A DNA stretch of 12,545 nucleotides from positions 1 through 12,545 of the forward strand of contig JAHRHW010000090.1 in NCBI GenBank assembly GCA_019100305.1, written 5' to 3'. The notes beneath the pieces are model-generated. The model searched no databases and was not told where the DNA came from. It saw only the letters and a program-made list of their open reading frames with translations. The position numbers and the translations under genes were made by a program. The DNA is from Candidatus Thiodiazotropha taylori. GTDB taxonomy: Bacteria > Pseudomonadota > Gammaproteobacteria > Chromatiales > Chromatiaceae. Shown here in pieces: positions 1-6,790 of this stretch; within the stretch, counting starts at the first letter, position 1; each line of letters starts with the position of its first letter.

Positions 1-1
1 C

Positions 2-952
2 GATAAGCTCACCTTTTCTGAAGCGCAGAGCTATCCGGATAGTTTGAATGGCATCAACTACGGTGGTTATAGCGACTGGCGATTGCCTACCATGAAAGAG
101 CTCTATTCGCTGATGAACTTCAACGGTACCGATCCGATGAGTGATGACACGAGTCAGCTCACACCGTTTATCGATACAGACTACTTTGGTTTTGCCTACG
201 GGGATACGGCGGCTGGTGAGCGGGTCATCGATGCCCAGTACTGGTCAGACAATGCCTATGTGGACTACGTCTTCGCTAACCAATCCGCCGCCTTCGGACT
301 CAATCTCGCCGATGGTCGTATCAAGGGGTACCCAACAGCCGGCCCGGTGGTGAAGAGTAATTTTGCTCTCTTCGTTCGCGGTAACACAGAGTATGGAGGC
401 AACGATTTCAACGACAATGGGGATGGTACGGTGACCGACCGGGCGACCAATCTGATGTGGGCCCAGGACGACAGTGGCGGCGGCATGCTTTGGGCGGATG
501 CCCTGGCCTGGGTGCAACAGAAGAACAATGAGGTCTACCTGGGTTACAGCGACTGGCGTCTGCCCAATGCCAAAGAGATGCAGAGTATTCTCGACTACAA
601 CCGGGCTCCAAGTGTTACGGCCAGCGCAGCCATCGATCCGATCTTCAGCACAACGCAGATCACCAATGAAGATGGGAATGAAGACTACCCCTGGTTCTGG
701 AGCGGTACCACCCATATCCGTCAGGATGGATCAGGAAGCTCAGCGGTCTATCTCTGTTTTGGCCGGGCAATGGGGTATATGAACAACAGCTGGCTGGATG
801 TCCACGGCGCCGGAGCTCAGCGCAGTGATCAGAAAGATGGTGACTTCAGTGCCTATACCTACGTTACCGATGGCTATTACTTCGGTATGAGTCCCCAGGG
901 GGATGCCACGCGCATGTATAACTATGTACGCCTGGTCAGGGATGCTTTGTAA
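2..952 (+). CDS. DUF1566 (Lcl C-terminal-like) domain protein, 5' end missing
   Basis: The frame is open from base 2, so the gene starts left of the window; 316 residues and the TAA stop are visible. The TTG at 44 is not a credible start, because the residues before it (from base 2) already fit the family's pattern leading to its GYSDWRLPT motif. That motif occurs twice, at visible residues 22-30 and as GYSDWRLP at 181-188. The second copy is preceded by a typical module opening (DNGDGTVTDRATNLMW, about 139-154), so at least two DUF1566 modules lie in tandem. The C-terminus ends in the usual VRLVRD. DUF1566 modules occur in exported or surface proteins of many proteobacteria and resemble lectin-like folds; their function is mostly unknown. 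Any signal peptide would be outside the window. The domain call is firm; a biological role cannot be given. Confidence 0.88.
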   Translation, partial: DKLTFSEAQSYPDSLNGINYGGYSDWRLPTMKELYSLMNFNGTDPMSDDTSQLTPFIDTDYFGFAYGDTAAGERVIDAQYWSDNAYVDYVFANQSAAFGLNLADGRIKGYPTAGPVVKSNFALFVRGNTEYGGNDFNDNGDGTVTDRATNLMWAQDDSGGGMLWADALAWVQQKNNEVYLGYSDWRLPNAKEMQSILDYNRAPSVTASAAIDPIFSTTQITNEDGNEDYPWFWSGTTHIRQDGSGSSAVYLCFGRAMGYMNNSWLDVHGAGAQRSDQKDGDFSAYTYVTDGYYFGMSPQGDATRMYNYVRLVRDAL

Positions 953-981
953 GGGAGCTGATTTTGAGGGGTGTAAGCCGA

Positions 982-1047
982 GGCAGTGGCTGCCATTCAA
1001 AGGTTTATAATTTCCACGAGGCAATCTGCAACGGACCTGTATGGTCC
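982..1047. repeat. Two small hairpins downstream of the DUF1566 gene
   Basis: Two perfect 5-bp stems lie just after the stop: GGCAG/CTGCC (982-986, 990-994; 3-nt loop) and GGACC/GGTCC (1033-1037, 1043-1047; 5-nt loop). Neither is followed by a run of T, so they are weak as intrinsic terminators. They may protect the 3' end of the mRNA or be chance. Confidence 0.3.
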
Positions 1048-1061
1048 TTACTCAAATCCTG

Positions 1062-1086
1062 TTAGGTGGGGCATGGCCCCACCCTA
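1062..1086. repeat. REP-like palindrome (GGTGGGGC/GCCCCACC)
   Basis: A perfect 8-bp inverted repeat (1065-1072 and 1076-1083) with a 3-nt loop, ATG. The flanks nearly extend the arms to 12 bp (GTTA on the left, CTAC on the right). It lies between two convergent genes. Short GC palindromes of this kind are frequently dispersed in intergenic regions of gammaproteobacteria. Its core resembles the palindrome at 12498-12526. Confidence 0.6.
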
Positions 1087-1129
1087 CACGCTGTAAAGTA
1101 TCAGTGTGGCGAATTACTTGGTCATATAG

Positions 1130-1160
1130 CTCCCCTCTCCCCTTGTGGGAGAGGGGGCTT
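1130..1160. repeat. GC-rich inverted repeat between convergent genes, possible bidirectional terminator
   Basis: A perfect 10-bp inverted repeat, CCCCTCTCCC (1132-1141) and GGGAGAGGGG (1147-1156), with loop CTTGT. It lies 13 nt beyond the stop of the M48 protease gene (minus) and about 180 nt beyond that of the DUF1566 gene (plus). Only three T follow on the plus strand and no T-run follows on the minus strand. Terminator function is therefore possible but not shown; it also looks like a dispersed intergenic repeat. Confidence 0.5.
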
Positions 1161-1169
1161 TAAGGTGAA

Positions 1170-2030
1170 TTATTCGTGCTCTTTTTCAGTAGTCTCCAGG
1201 CTCAGCCAATCGGCAAAGTCCAGAGGAAGCGGCGTGGCTTGCTGCGTGGTTGTCGAAGCGGAAAGTTCTCTGCCAAATGCATGGATATGTTGAATACGTT
1301 TTTCCGAAAGAGGGTGGGTGCTGAAAAACTCCGGCACTTTCATCGTCCCTTCTGCGTTCTGCAGTACCACGAACAGCTGATCTGCACCGACCACATTGCC
1401 GTAGAGCACCATCAGTGTCTCGAGTGCGGTCTTGTCGGACTCGCGCTCCTGATCCCGGCTGAAGGTCAACGAGGTAACCATGCCTGTATTGCTGACGATC
1501 TGATTGGCCATCATGTCACCCAGCGTACCGCTGACCATGGAGAGCGCCAGTCCGATGGTAATACCGCGCCCTAGGCTGCGGATCGGGTGACGGTGTTTGA
1601 CATGGGCGATCTCATGGGCGAGCACCATTGCCAGGGCATTTTCATTCGGTAGTTTTTCCAGCAGACCGCGAAACATATAGATGTGGCCACCCAGAGTAGC
1701 GAAGGCATTGACCGTGTCGTCATCCACGTAGTGCACGGTGATCGGCATCTCTTGCGATAGCCCCTGAGCACTGACTATCCGTTCGGTTAATCCCTCAAGA
1801 TAGCTCTGCATGGGGCCCGGTTCCGGCCCATCGAGCAGCTCCTTCGAGACTATATTCAACTCCACCTCAAAGGGGATGTGATGGGCCAGTTTGTCAGCGA
1901 AAAATCCCAGCAACAGAACAGCCGCGACAATCAGAACAAGCACACCGGTTGTGAGCATGAAGAACTCTTTCAGTGGGTGCTGCTCGCTGGTGTTGATCCC
2001 TTCGGGTATCTGCGGATTGCTGTATTTCAT
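1170..2030 (-). CDS. M48-family membrane-anchored zinc metalloprotease
   Basis: A 286-residue protein with one membrane segment near the N-terminus (about 25-45), followed by a soluble M48 peptidase domain. Seen: HEIAH at 139-143 (two zinc-ligand His and the catalytic Glu); a likely third ligand, Glu195, in SRDQERESD; the family pattern NAFATLGGHIYMFRGLL (108-124); and STHP (237-240). M48 peptidases of this class (relatives of LoiP, BepA and HtpX) degrade misfolded envelope proteins, and this one is probably an envelope quality-control protease. The domain side (periplasm or cytoplasm) cannot be fixed from sequence. It is the last gene of a three-gene operon, 8 nt after the UPF0145-like gene. 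No clear Shine-Dalgarno precedes its ATG, so it may be translated by coupling. The start is kept at 2030 because the residues before the membrane segment (NPQIPEGI) look family-like. Confidence 0.9.
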   Translation of the reverse strand: MKYSNPQIPEGINTSEQHPLKEFFMLTTGVLVLIVAAVLLLGFFADKLAHHIPFEVELNIVSKELLDGPEPGPMQSYLEGLTERIVSAQGLSQEMPITVHYVDDDTVNAFATLGGHIYMFRGLLEKLPNENALAMVLAHEIAHVKHRHPIRSLGRGITIGLALSMVSGTLGDMMANQIVSNTGMVTSLTFSRDQERESDKTALETLMVLYGNVVGADQLFVVLQNAEGTMKVPEFFSTHPLSEKRIQHIHAFGRELSASTTTQQATPLPLDFADWLSLETTEKEHE

Positions 2031-2038
2031 GAAGGTGG

Positions 2039-2488
2039 TTACTGTTGTGTCTTTAAAGCAGTACCGTAGGCCAGCACTTCAACAGAACCGATACTGTTGC
2101 CTCTTCCCTTATGAATGCTGGAAGTCTCCAGTTTTACATTGAAGACAATGTCAGCATTGAGCTGTTCTGCCTGCGCCTTCATGCGCAGTATGGCTTCCCG
2201 TCTGGCACGATCAACCAGGCTCTCATAGGAGGTGACCCGTCCGCCTACCAGATTTCTCAGTGCGGCAATGAAGCGTTTGAAATAGTCCACCGAGATCACC
2301 ACGCTGCCACTGACCAGTTCAGCATCTCTGCTGTTATTGTTCATCTGGGGGAATCTGGAGGTGACCGCCGGAATATGACGCAGTCTATTCTCTCTGGCGA
2401 TGATGGATTTGTAGTGCCTGCTTTCCGCGTAGCTACCGAAGCCGTAACCCAATGCCAGCAGGGTGACCAGAATAATCAGATCGATCAT
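2039..2488 (-). CDS. Membrane-anchored YbjQ/UPF0145-like (heavy-metal-binding domain) protein
   Basis: I start this 149-residue protein at the ATG at 2488. It is preceded by GGAG (2499-2496) with a 7-nt spacer and lies 4 nt after the stop of the preceding gene. An in-frame extension to 2584 would run over that gene and lacks family-like residues. The protein opens with one hydrophobic segment (IDLIILVTLLALGYGFG, residues 2-18), then a charged stretch. A UPF0145-type domain follows (about 55-145), with GGRVTSYESLVDRARREA, a buried 'NADIVFNVKLETSS' strand and the terminal 'VEVLAYGTAL'. UPF0145 domains form pentamer-like assemblies and are sometimes called heavy-metal-binding, but no biochemical role is established. 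It is a second, membrane-tethered copy of the domain in the upstream gene. Confidence 0.8.
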   Translation of the reverse strand: MIDLIILVTLLALGYGFGSYAESRHYKSIIARENRLRHIPAVTSRFPQMNNNSRDAELVSGSVVISVDYFKRFIAALRNLVGGRVTSYESLVDRARREAILRMKAQAEQLNADIVFNVKLETSSIHKGRGNSIGSVEVLAYGTALKTQQ

Positions 2489-2492
2489 GGTA

Positions 2493-2810
2493 TCACTCCA
2501 GGACGACAGCGGTTCCGTAGGCAAACAGTTCAGCAGCCCCCGCAGCAACACTGGATGTGGAAAAGCGTACATTGAGTACCGCATTGGCGCCGACGGCTTC
2601 CGCCTGCTCGATCATGCGTTCCATGGCCTCGGCGCGGGACTCCTGAAGAAGCTCCGTATAACCCTTCAGCTCACCACCAAAAATATTTTTCAGGCCGGCC
2701 ATGATATCCCGTCCTACGTGTTTGGCACGTACGGAGCTGCCCTGGACCAGGCCCAGATGTTCCACGATCCGTTTGTCAGGCAGAATCTCGATATTCGTTA
2801 CTAGCATCAT
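2493..2810 (-). CDS. YbjQ/UPF0145 family protein
   Basis: A 105-residue soluble protein matching UPF0145 (E. coli YbjQ) over its full length. Seen: 'IVEHLGLVQGSSVRAKHVGRD' near the start, the GGELKGYTELLQESRAEA helix, 'AVGANAVLNVRFSTSS' and the C-terminal 'AELFAYGTAVVLE'. Two ATG codons stand in a row (2810 and 2807). AAGGA (2818-2814) is 3 nt from the first and 6 nt from the second, so the protein may begin at the second. It is the first gene of the operon with the membrane-anchored paralogue and the M48 protease, and sits about 35 nt after a predicted transcription start. Function unknown; family call firm. Confidence 0.85.
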   Translation of the reverse strand: MMLVTNIEILPDKRIVEHLGLVQGSSVRAKHVGRDIMAGLKNIFGGELKGYTELLQESRAEAMERMIEQAEAVGANAVLNVRFSTSSVAAGAAELFAYGTAVVLE

Positions 2811-2851
2811 CGTTCCTTATTGGTGTTAGATGGTAACTGGGTCAAAACCTG

Positions 2852-2879
2852 ATCATAGATTGCCTGTTGATCGATTCAA
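2852..2879 (-). promoter_or_regulatory. Sigma70-like promoter of the UPF0145/M48 operon
   Basis: Read on the minus strand: -35 TTGAAT (2879-2874), 16-nt spacer, -10 TATGAT (2857-2852). The -10 has five of six consensus bases and the -35 has four. The -10 lies 41 nt before the first ATG, giving a leader of about 35 nt. The rest of 2811-3034 shows no gene. There is no convincing terminator for the upstream HDOD gene, so some readthrough is possible. Confidence 0.5.
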
Positions 2880-3034
2880 TTTCCACCAATTAATTAAACC
2901 ACCCTCAATTTACTGGGAGCTGTCCTAATAACGCAATGAGTCTTTTTCCCTGAGTGCGTTACCTTCACCAAAAAGGCATAAGACGGTTACTCGGTTGTTT
3001 GGCTTAGCAACTGTACTGTTAGGGTGTCAGTAGG

Positions 3035-4249
3035 TTACGAGTCAGCGCTATCGGTAAGAGATCGCCATTGTGAAAGCTGATCAGCCACGCCGAGTTTTTG
3101 CAGGTAGTCCTGGTCCAGGGGAGAGGTTATAGGCGTTTCTGTGGCAAGCTCGTGAATCAGCGCATTGGCAACATGGACAATGGTCAGAGGACTGAATACC
3201 TTCTCTGCTTGTAATTCGGGTTGATTATGCATCGCGACTGCCTCAACCACCGATTCAGGCAATCCCCAAAGTCCCAGGAGATAGGCGCCCACCGCACCAT
3301 GAGTGGTGCCGAAGATCTCCTGTTCTATCGTGGACCGGGATTGTTGTTTATCGGCCAGCGCTGTATCCAGTTCGCTGTATCGATCAGGTATGTTTAACGC
3401 CAGAATCAGTTTGCCAATATCGTGTAGCATGCCGGCAAGCAGACAGTCTTCGATGAGGGTTTTATCCATGCCTTCCTGATGGGCAATCTGTTTGGCAAGC
3501 GAGCCGACCTGCATGCTGTGTTTCCAGAGTGAATCCAGAGAGAAATCTTTTGTTGCAAGCTTTTCCTGCTCAAACTGTTGGAATATGCCGATGGAGAGTA
3601 CCAGGGGTTTGAGGATCTCCATACCGAGTAGGGAGGCTGCATCGACCGGGTTGGAGATGTGCCGGCCAAGTCCGAAAAAGGCTGAGTTGACCAGTTGCAG
3701 GGTTTTTACCGTCATTGCCGGGTCTTTGGCAATCAGTCTGCCGATATCAGCAACGGCTGTGTTGGGATCCTGGATCAGGCTGACCAACTCGTTGTATATG
3801 GTCGGCAGACTGGGTAGTGAGCGCATCCCTGAGATCAGTGACTTCAGTTCACTCTGACCCAACAGGTCGCGTAATGAGAAGGCTCGTACCAAGGTTGCCT
3901 TGAGTACTTCCACCTCACAGGGTTTGTTCAGATACTGGTGGGCAGGGCCCACCGTCTTCATGACCGTCTCCTGATCGGATTGACCGGAGAGGACGATACG
4001 CACCACATGGGGGTGGTGTTGCGCGATCGCATCCAACAACTGTGCGCCATCCATGCCAGGCATTCGCATGTCGGTGATCACAGCGTCGATGTGGGTTTCA
4101 TTGGCCTTGCTCAATGCCTCCGGGCCACTCTCGACGAACAGCATATCCCACTGCTTTCGATAGGCTCGCAGACTGCGTCTGAGTCCGGAGAGAATATTGC
4201 TTTCGTCGTCAACAAAGAGAATTCGTTTTTTATCTTCTGAGTGGCTCAA
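3035..4249 (-). CDS. Response regulator with HDOD output domain
   Basis: 404 residues. An N-terminal receiver domain (about 8-125) has acidic D14/D15, phosphoacceptor D60 in ITDMRMPG, S88 and K109 in LNKP, so it is complete. A C-terminal HDOD domain (about 135-340) follows, with IAKDPAMTVKTLQLVNSAFFG, LHDIGKL and 'THGAVGAYLLGLWGLPESVVEAV'. HDOD proteins are regulators usually without proven enzyme activity, but this one keeps HD-type residues (H244, H276-D277, K280, H317, H341). No DNA-binding domain is present, so output is by protein contact or an unknown reaction. The start is TTG at 4249, preceded by GGAGAG (4260-4255, 5-nt spacer). It overlaps the kinase stop as TTGA, which indicates translational coupling and a cognate kinase partner. 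Confidence 0.9.
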   Translation of the reverse strand: MSHSEDKKRILFVDDESNILSGLRRSLRAYRKQWDMLFVESGPEALSKANETHIDAVITDMRMPGMDGAQLLDAIAQHHPHVVRIVLSGQSDQETVMKTVGPAHQYLNKPCEVEVLKATLVRAFSLRDLLGQSELKSLISGMRSLPSLPTIYNELVSLIQDPNTAVADIGRLIAKDPAMTVKTLQLVNSAFFGLGRHISNPVDAASLLGMEILKPLVLSIGIFQQFEQEKLATKDFSLDSLWKHSMQVGSLAKQIAHQEGMDKTLIEDCLLAGMLHDIGKLILALNIPDRYSELDTALADKQQSRSTIEQEIFGTTHGAVGAYLLGLWGLPESVVEAVAMHNQPELQAEKVFSPLTIVHVANALIHELATETPITSPLDQDYLQKLGVADQLSQWRSLTDSADS

Positions 4250-6378
4250 TTCATCTCTCCTATAATCGGAAGCTTGATGATGAAGGTGGTGCCGACACCG
4301 AGTTCTGTCTCGAAACTCAATTCCCCACCGTGTTGTTCGACTATGATCTTATGACTCAGTGAGAGCCCCTGCCCCGTCCCCTTGCCGACATCTTTGGTGG
4401 TGAAGAAAGGATCAAAAACATGATTGCGCGCATCTTCAGGGATGCCGGAGCCGCTATCGCTGATGCGGATGACACACCAGTCATCTACGGATTCGGTAGT
4501 AATATTGATAGTGCCGAGTTTGCCACTCTCGCCAACCTTTTCAGCGATGGCGTGAGCGGCATTGACAATGATGTTCAACAGTACCTCATTGATCGGTCCG
4601 GGAATGCACCGCACCTGGGGTAGCGAGGGTTGCAGATCGAGCGATACTTCCGCGTGGTATTTCCAGACATTTCGCGCGACAGTAATCGTACTTTCGATCG
4701 CTTTATTGATGTCGATAGGTGTCTTCTCTTCTGAGCCGGGATGGGAAAACTCTTTCATGGCGCGGACAATGGTGGCGACCCGGTCGACACCATCGAGAGT
4801 CTGTTGAATCGATTTGGGGATCTCCTCCTGCAGGTACTCAAGATCCACTTCGTCGATCTGCTCGTCCAGCTGATCGATCTGCTTAACCGCAATGTTGTTG
4901 CTGCGAGCCTGCTCGACCAGATCGTGTTGACTGTCGATGATCTCCGAGATGTCATCAAACGCATCGCGCAGAAAGCGAACATTGTCACCGACATACTGAA
5001 TGGGCGTATTGATTTCGTGTGCGATTCCTGCCGCCAGTTGACCGATGGATTGCAGTTTTTGCGCCTGCTGCATCTCCGATTCCAACTGCTTCTGCTCAGT
5101 GACATCCTCGGCAATCAAAAGATAGCCATCGCTATGGCCTGTGCTGTCATTGTAAGGTGTAACGCTGATGGAAAGCAGACGGTTTGAGCCGTTCTGTTCT
5201 TTAAAACGTGTTTCAAACCGATCGGTTTTGTGTGAGCTGTTCAGGTTGGTTTCGATCTGGTTTGAGATCTGTTCCCAGTTCCAGTCGATCGGACACTCGG
5301 CAATCGGTTTTCCCTGTACCTGTTCAGCCGTCAGGCTAAAGGTCTCGGTTGCCTTGTCATTCCAGTGACTGATGTACTGTTGCTCATCAATGCCAATAAG
5401 AATCGTGGTCAGGGACGAGAGTAGACGGCTGTTCTGCTGGTGGGCCAGTGTCAACTGTTCATTGGTATGGGCACGTTCGATAATGCCGGCCAGGGTATCG
5501 GCAACACCTTGCAGGAAAACGCTTTCATCCTCTTTCTGTATATGCCCCTCTCTCAGATAGAGCGTCAGCACCCCTAAAACATCGCCGCGCGAGAGGATAG
5601 GCACAATGTAGTGGCCATGGGGCGACATCCCCTTGACTCGGTTTTCATGACGCTCGTCAACACAGTCTGCAAATTGAATCTTGCCCGTCTCGGCAGCACG
5701 ACCGCAAAGGCATTGACCGAATTCGACTCTCTGGCACAGTTCTACGATTTTAGGATCTAGGTTGGTGTGTGCCATCATCCAAAGCTGATTGTTATCACTA
5801 TTTGATACCAGGATCGCGCCTTGGTGGAGCATATCTGTAAGCGGCGCAGATAGAATGACTTCAAGGCACTCTTCAAGCAGCTGTTCGAAAGGAATATCTT
5901 TGAGAGATAGACTCAACAGGGTATTGAGTACATGGTGAGTACGGCTCTGTTGATGCAGGTTGCTGTAGGTGTGGTATCGCTTGATTGCGTATTCCACCAT
6001 CCGTTTCAGTGAGGCCTCGTCCATCTCCCCCACAAACAGACACTCGTCAGCTCCCTCGCCAACCCACATCGCAGCCAGTTCGGGATCCTCATATTTCATG
6101 GTGGCAATGATCGGTGCGTAGGAGAAGGCATCACGCAAGGAGCGAATGGCTGAGGGTGTGGGCATATCCGCCAGGCCGGTGTCGAGCAGGATCAGATCGT
6201 AATGGGTCTGACTGATCTCATCGAGGGCATCCGCTAACAGTTCGACTGTATTGTGCTCGATCTTCCGTTGGGCATCCATTCGCAGAAGCAGTTCCTTCAT
6301 CTCCTCGGCACTGTCCGGGTCGTCATCCACCAACAGGACCCGAATGTCATTGTTATGCTGAGAGATATCATGGGGCAT
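4246..6378 (-). CDS. Hybrid-type sensor histidine kinase REC-GAF-PAS-HisKA-HATPase
   Basis: 710 residues from the ATG at 6378; AGGAG lies 11 nt upstream, rather far. A TTG at 6408 would add 10 residues that do not look family-like. Domains in order: receiver (11-135) with D18-D20 and D66, but the usual Lys is replaced (LFVGEMD where LVKGE is normal); GAF (about 150-305) with C223, C225, C239, H244, H254 and H256; PAS (about 318-430); HisKA with phospho-His H454 in GIAHEINTP; and HATPase with N-box NIIVNAAHA (602-610), DSGSG (641-645), DPFFTTK (656-662) and GTGQGLSL (667-674). No membrane segment, so it is a cytoplasmic sensor. It should autophosphorylate at H454 and pass phosphate to the overlapping REC-HDOD protein. 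The signal is not known; the Cys/His-rich GAF and the upstream FNR-type site hint at a redox cue. Confidence 0.92.
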   Translation of the reverse strand: MPHDISQHNNDIRVLLVDDDPDSAEEMKELLLRMDAQRKIEHNTVELLADALDEISQTHYDLILLDTGLADMPTPSAIRSLRDAFSYAPIIATMKYEDPELAAMWVGEGADECLFVGEMDEASLKRMVEYAIKRYHTYSNLHQQSRTHHVLNTLLSLSLKDIPFEQLLEECLEVILSAPLTDMLHQGAILVSNSDNNQLWMMAHTNLDPKIVELCQRVEFGQCLCGRAAETGKIQFADCVDERHENRVKGMSPHGHYIVPILSRGDVLGVLTLYLREGHIQKEDESVFLQGVADTLAGIIERAHTNEQLTLAHQQNSRLLSSLTTILIGIDEQQYISHWNDKATETFSLTAEQVQGKPIAECPIDWNWEQISNQIETNLNSSHKTDRFETRFKEQNGSNRLLSISVTPYNDSTGHSDGYLLIAEDVTEQKQLESEMQQAQKLQSIGQLAAGIAHEINTPIQYVGDNVRFLRDAFDDISEIIDSQHDLVEQARSNNIAVKQIDQLDEQIDEVDLEYLQEEIPKSIQQTLDGVDRVATIVRAMKEFSHPGSEEKTPIDINKAIESTITVARNVWKYHAEVSLDLQPSLPQVRCIPGPINEVLLNIIVNAAHAIAEKVGESGKLGTINITTESVDDWCVIRISDSGSGIPEDARNHVFDPFFTTKDVGKGTGQGLSLSHKIIVEQHGGELSFETELGVGTTFIIKLPIIGEMN

Positions 6379-6790
6379 ACAGATGGTTACTCCTGCGCAC
6401 CGCCACAATATCCGGTGTGGCTAATTTCTGATGGCTCGATACAAGCCAGTTTCAGTTGTTCCTATGGTTAAAAAAGTTGCTAAACCTCCTGAGCAGCAAA
6501 TAGTTTATCGGCTTATATAGACAACTTCTTGAGTCTCGACCGATAAGAGTTTTTTATGGGGAAAGCCATATTCTGCAAAGGTATGAACTGAATTTGGTTC
6601 GGCGTAAATACCAACTGAATATCTAATGTTCTGTCTGTTTGATTCTAGCAGTTGCATTCAACCCAGATTTGATATGAATCAAGCTCTGGCAATCTGTTGT
6701 TTGCAGTAGTCTTGATCACAGACATGTTGGATTTCAGGGAACGGTTAATGACGGAAGACACTTTGTTGGAAGCGCCCACTATCATCAGGG
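6379..6790. other. 412-nt non-coding region upstream of the kinase gene
   Basis: No credible gene on either strand. Read toward the kinase (minus) it holds, in order: the FNR-type promoter (6682-6642); a 7-bp inverted repeat, TTATCGG/CCGATAA, with a 28-nt spacer (6505-6511 and 6540-6546); and a consensus AGGAGG (6490-6485) with no start codon behind it, enclosed by TTGCT/AGCAA (6477-6481, 6495-6499). No terminator for the LysR gene is obvious at its right end. The predicted leader of the kinase mRNA would be about 257 nt. Confidence 0.6.
6642..6682 (-). promoter_or_regulatory. FNR-type binding site and class II promoter toward the kinase/HDOD operon
   Basis: TTGAT-ATGA-ATCAA at 6669-6682 is a perfect match to the palindromic FNR/ANR/DNR consensus TTGATnnnnATCAA. 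On the minus strand a -10 box TAGAAT (6647-6642, five of six) follows after 21 nt. This puts the site centre at about -41, the standard class II FNR position. The predicted start is near 6635. On the plus strand no comparable -10 is found. The nearest minus-strand gene is the kinase at 6378. Confidence 0.6.

Noticed and set aside
2489..2584. N-terminal extension of the membrane-anchored UPF0145-like gene
   Set aside because: It overlaps the preceding gene by about 90 nt, has no family-like residues, and the ATG at 2488 has a proper GGAG.
2929..2961. TAACGCA/TGCGTTA inverted repeat as terminator of the HDOD gene
   Set aside because: Only 7 bp with a 19-nt loop and no T-run after it on the minus strand.
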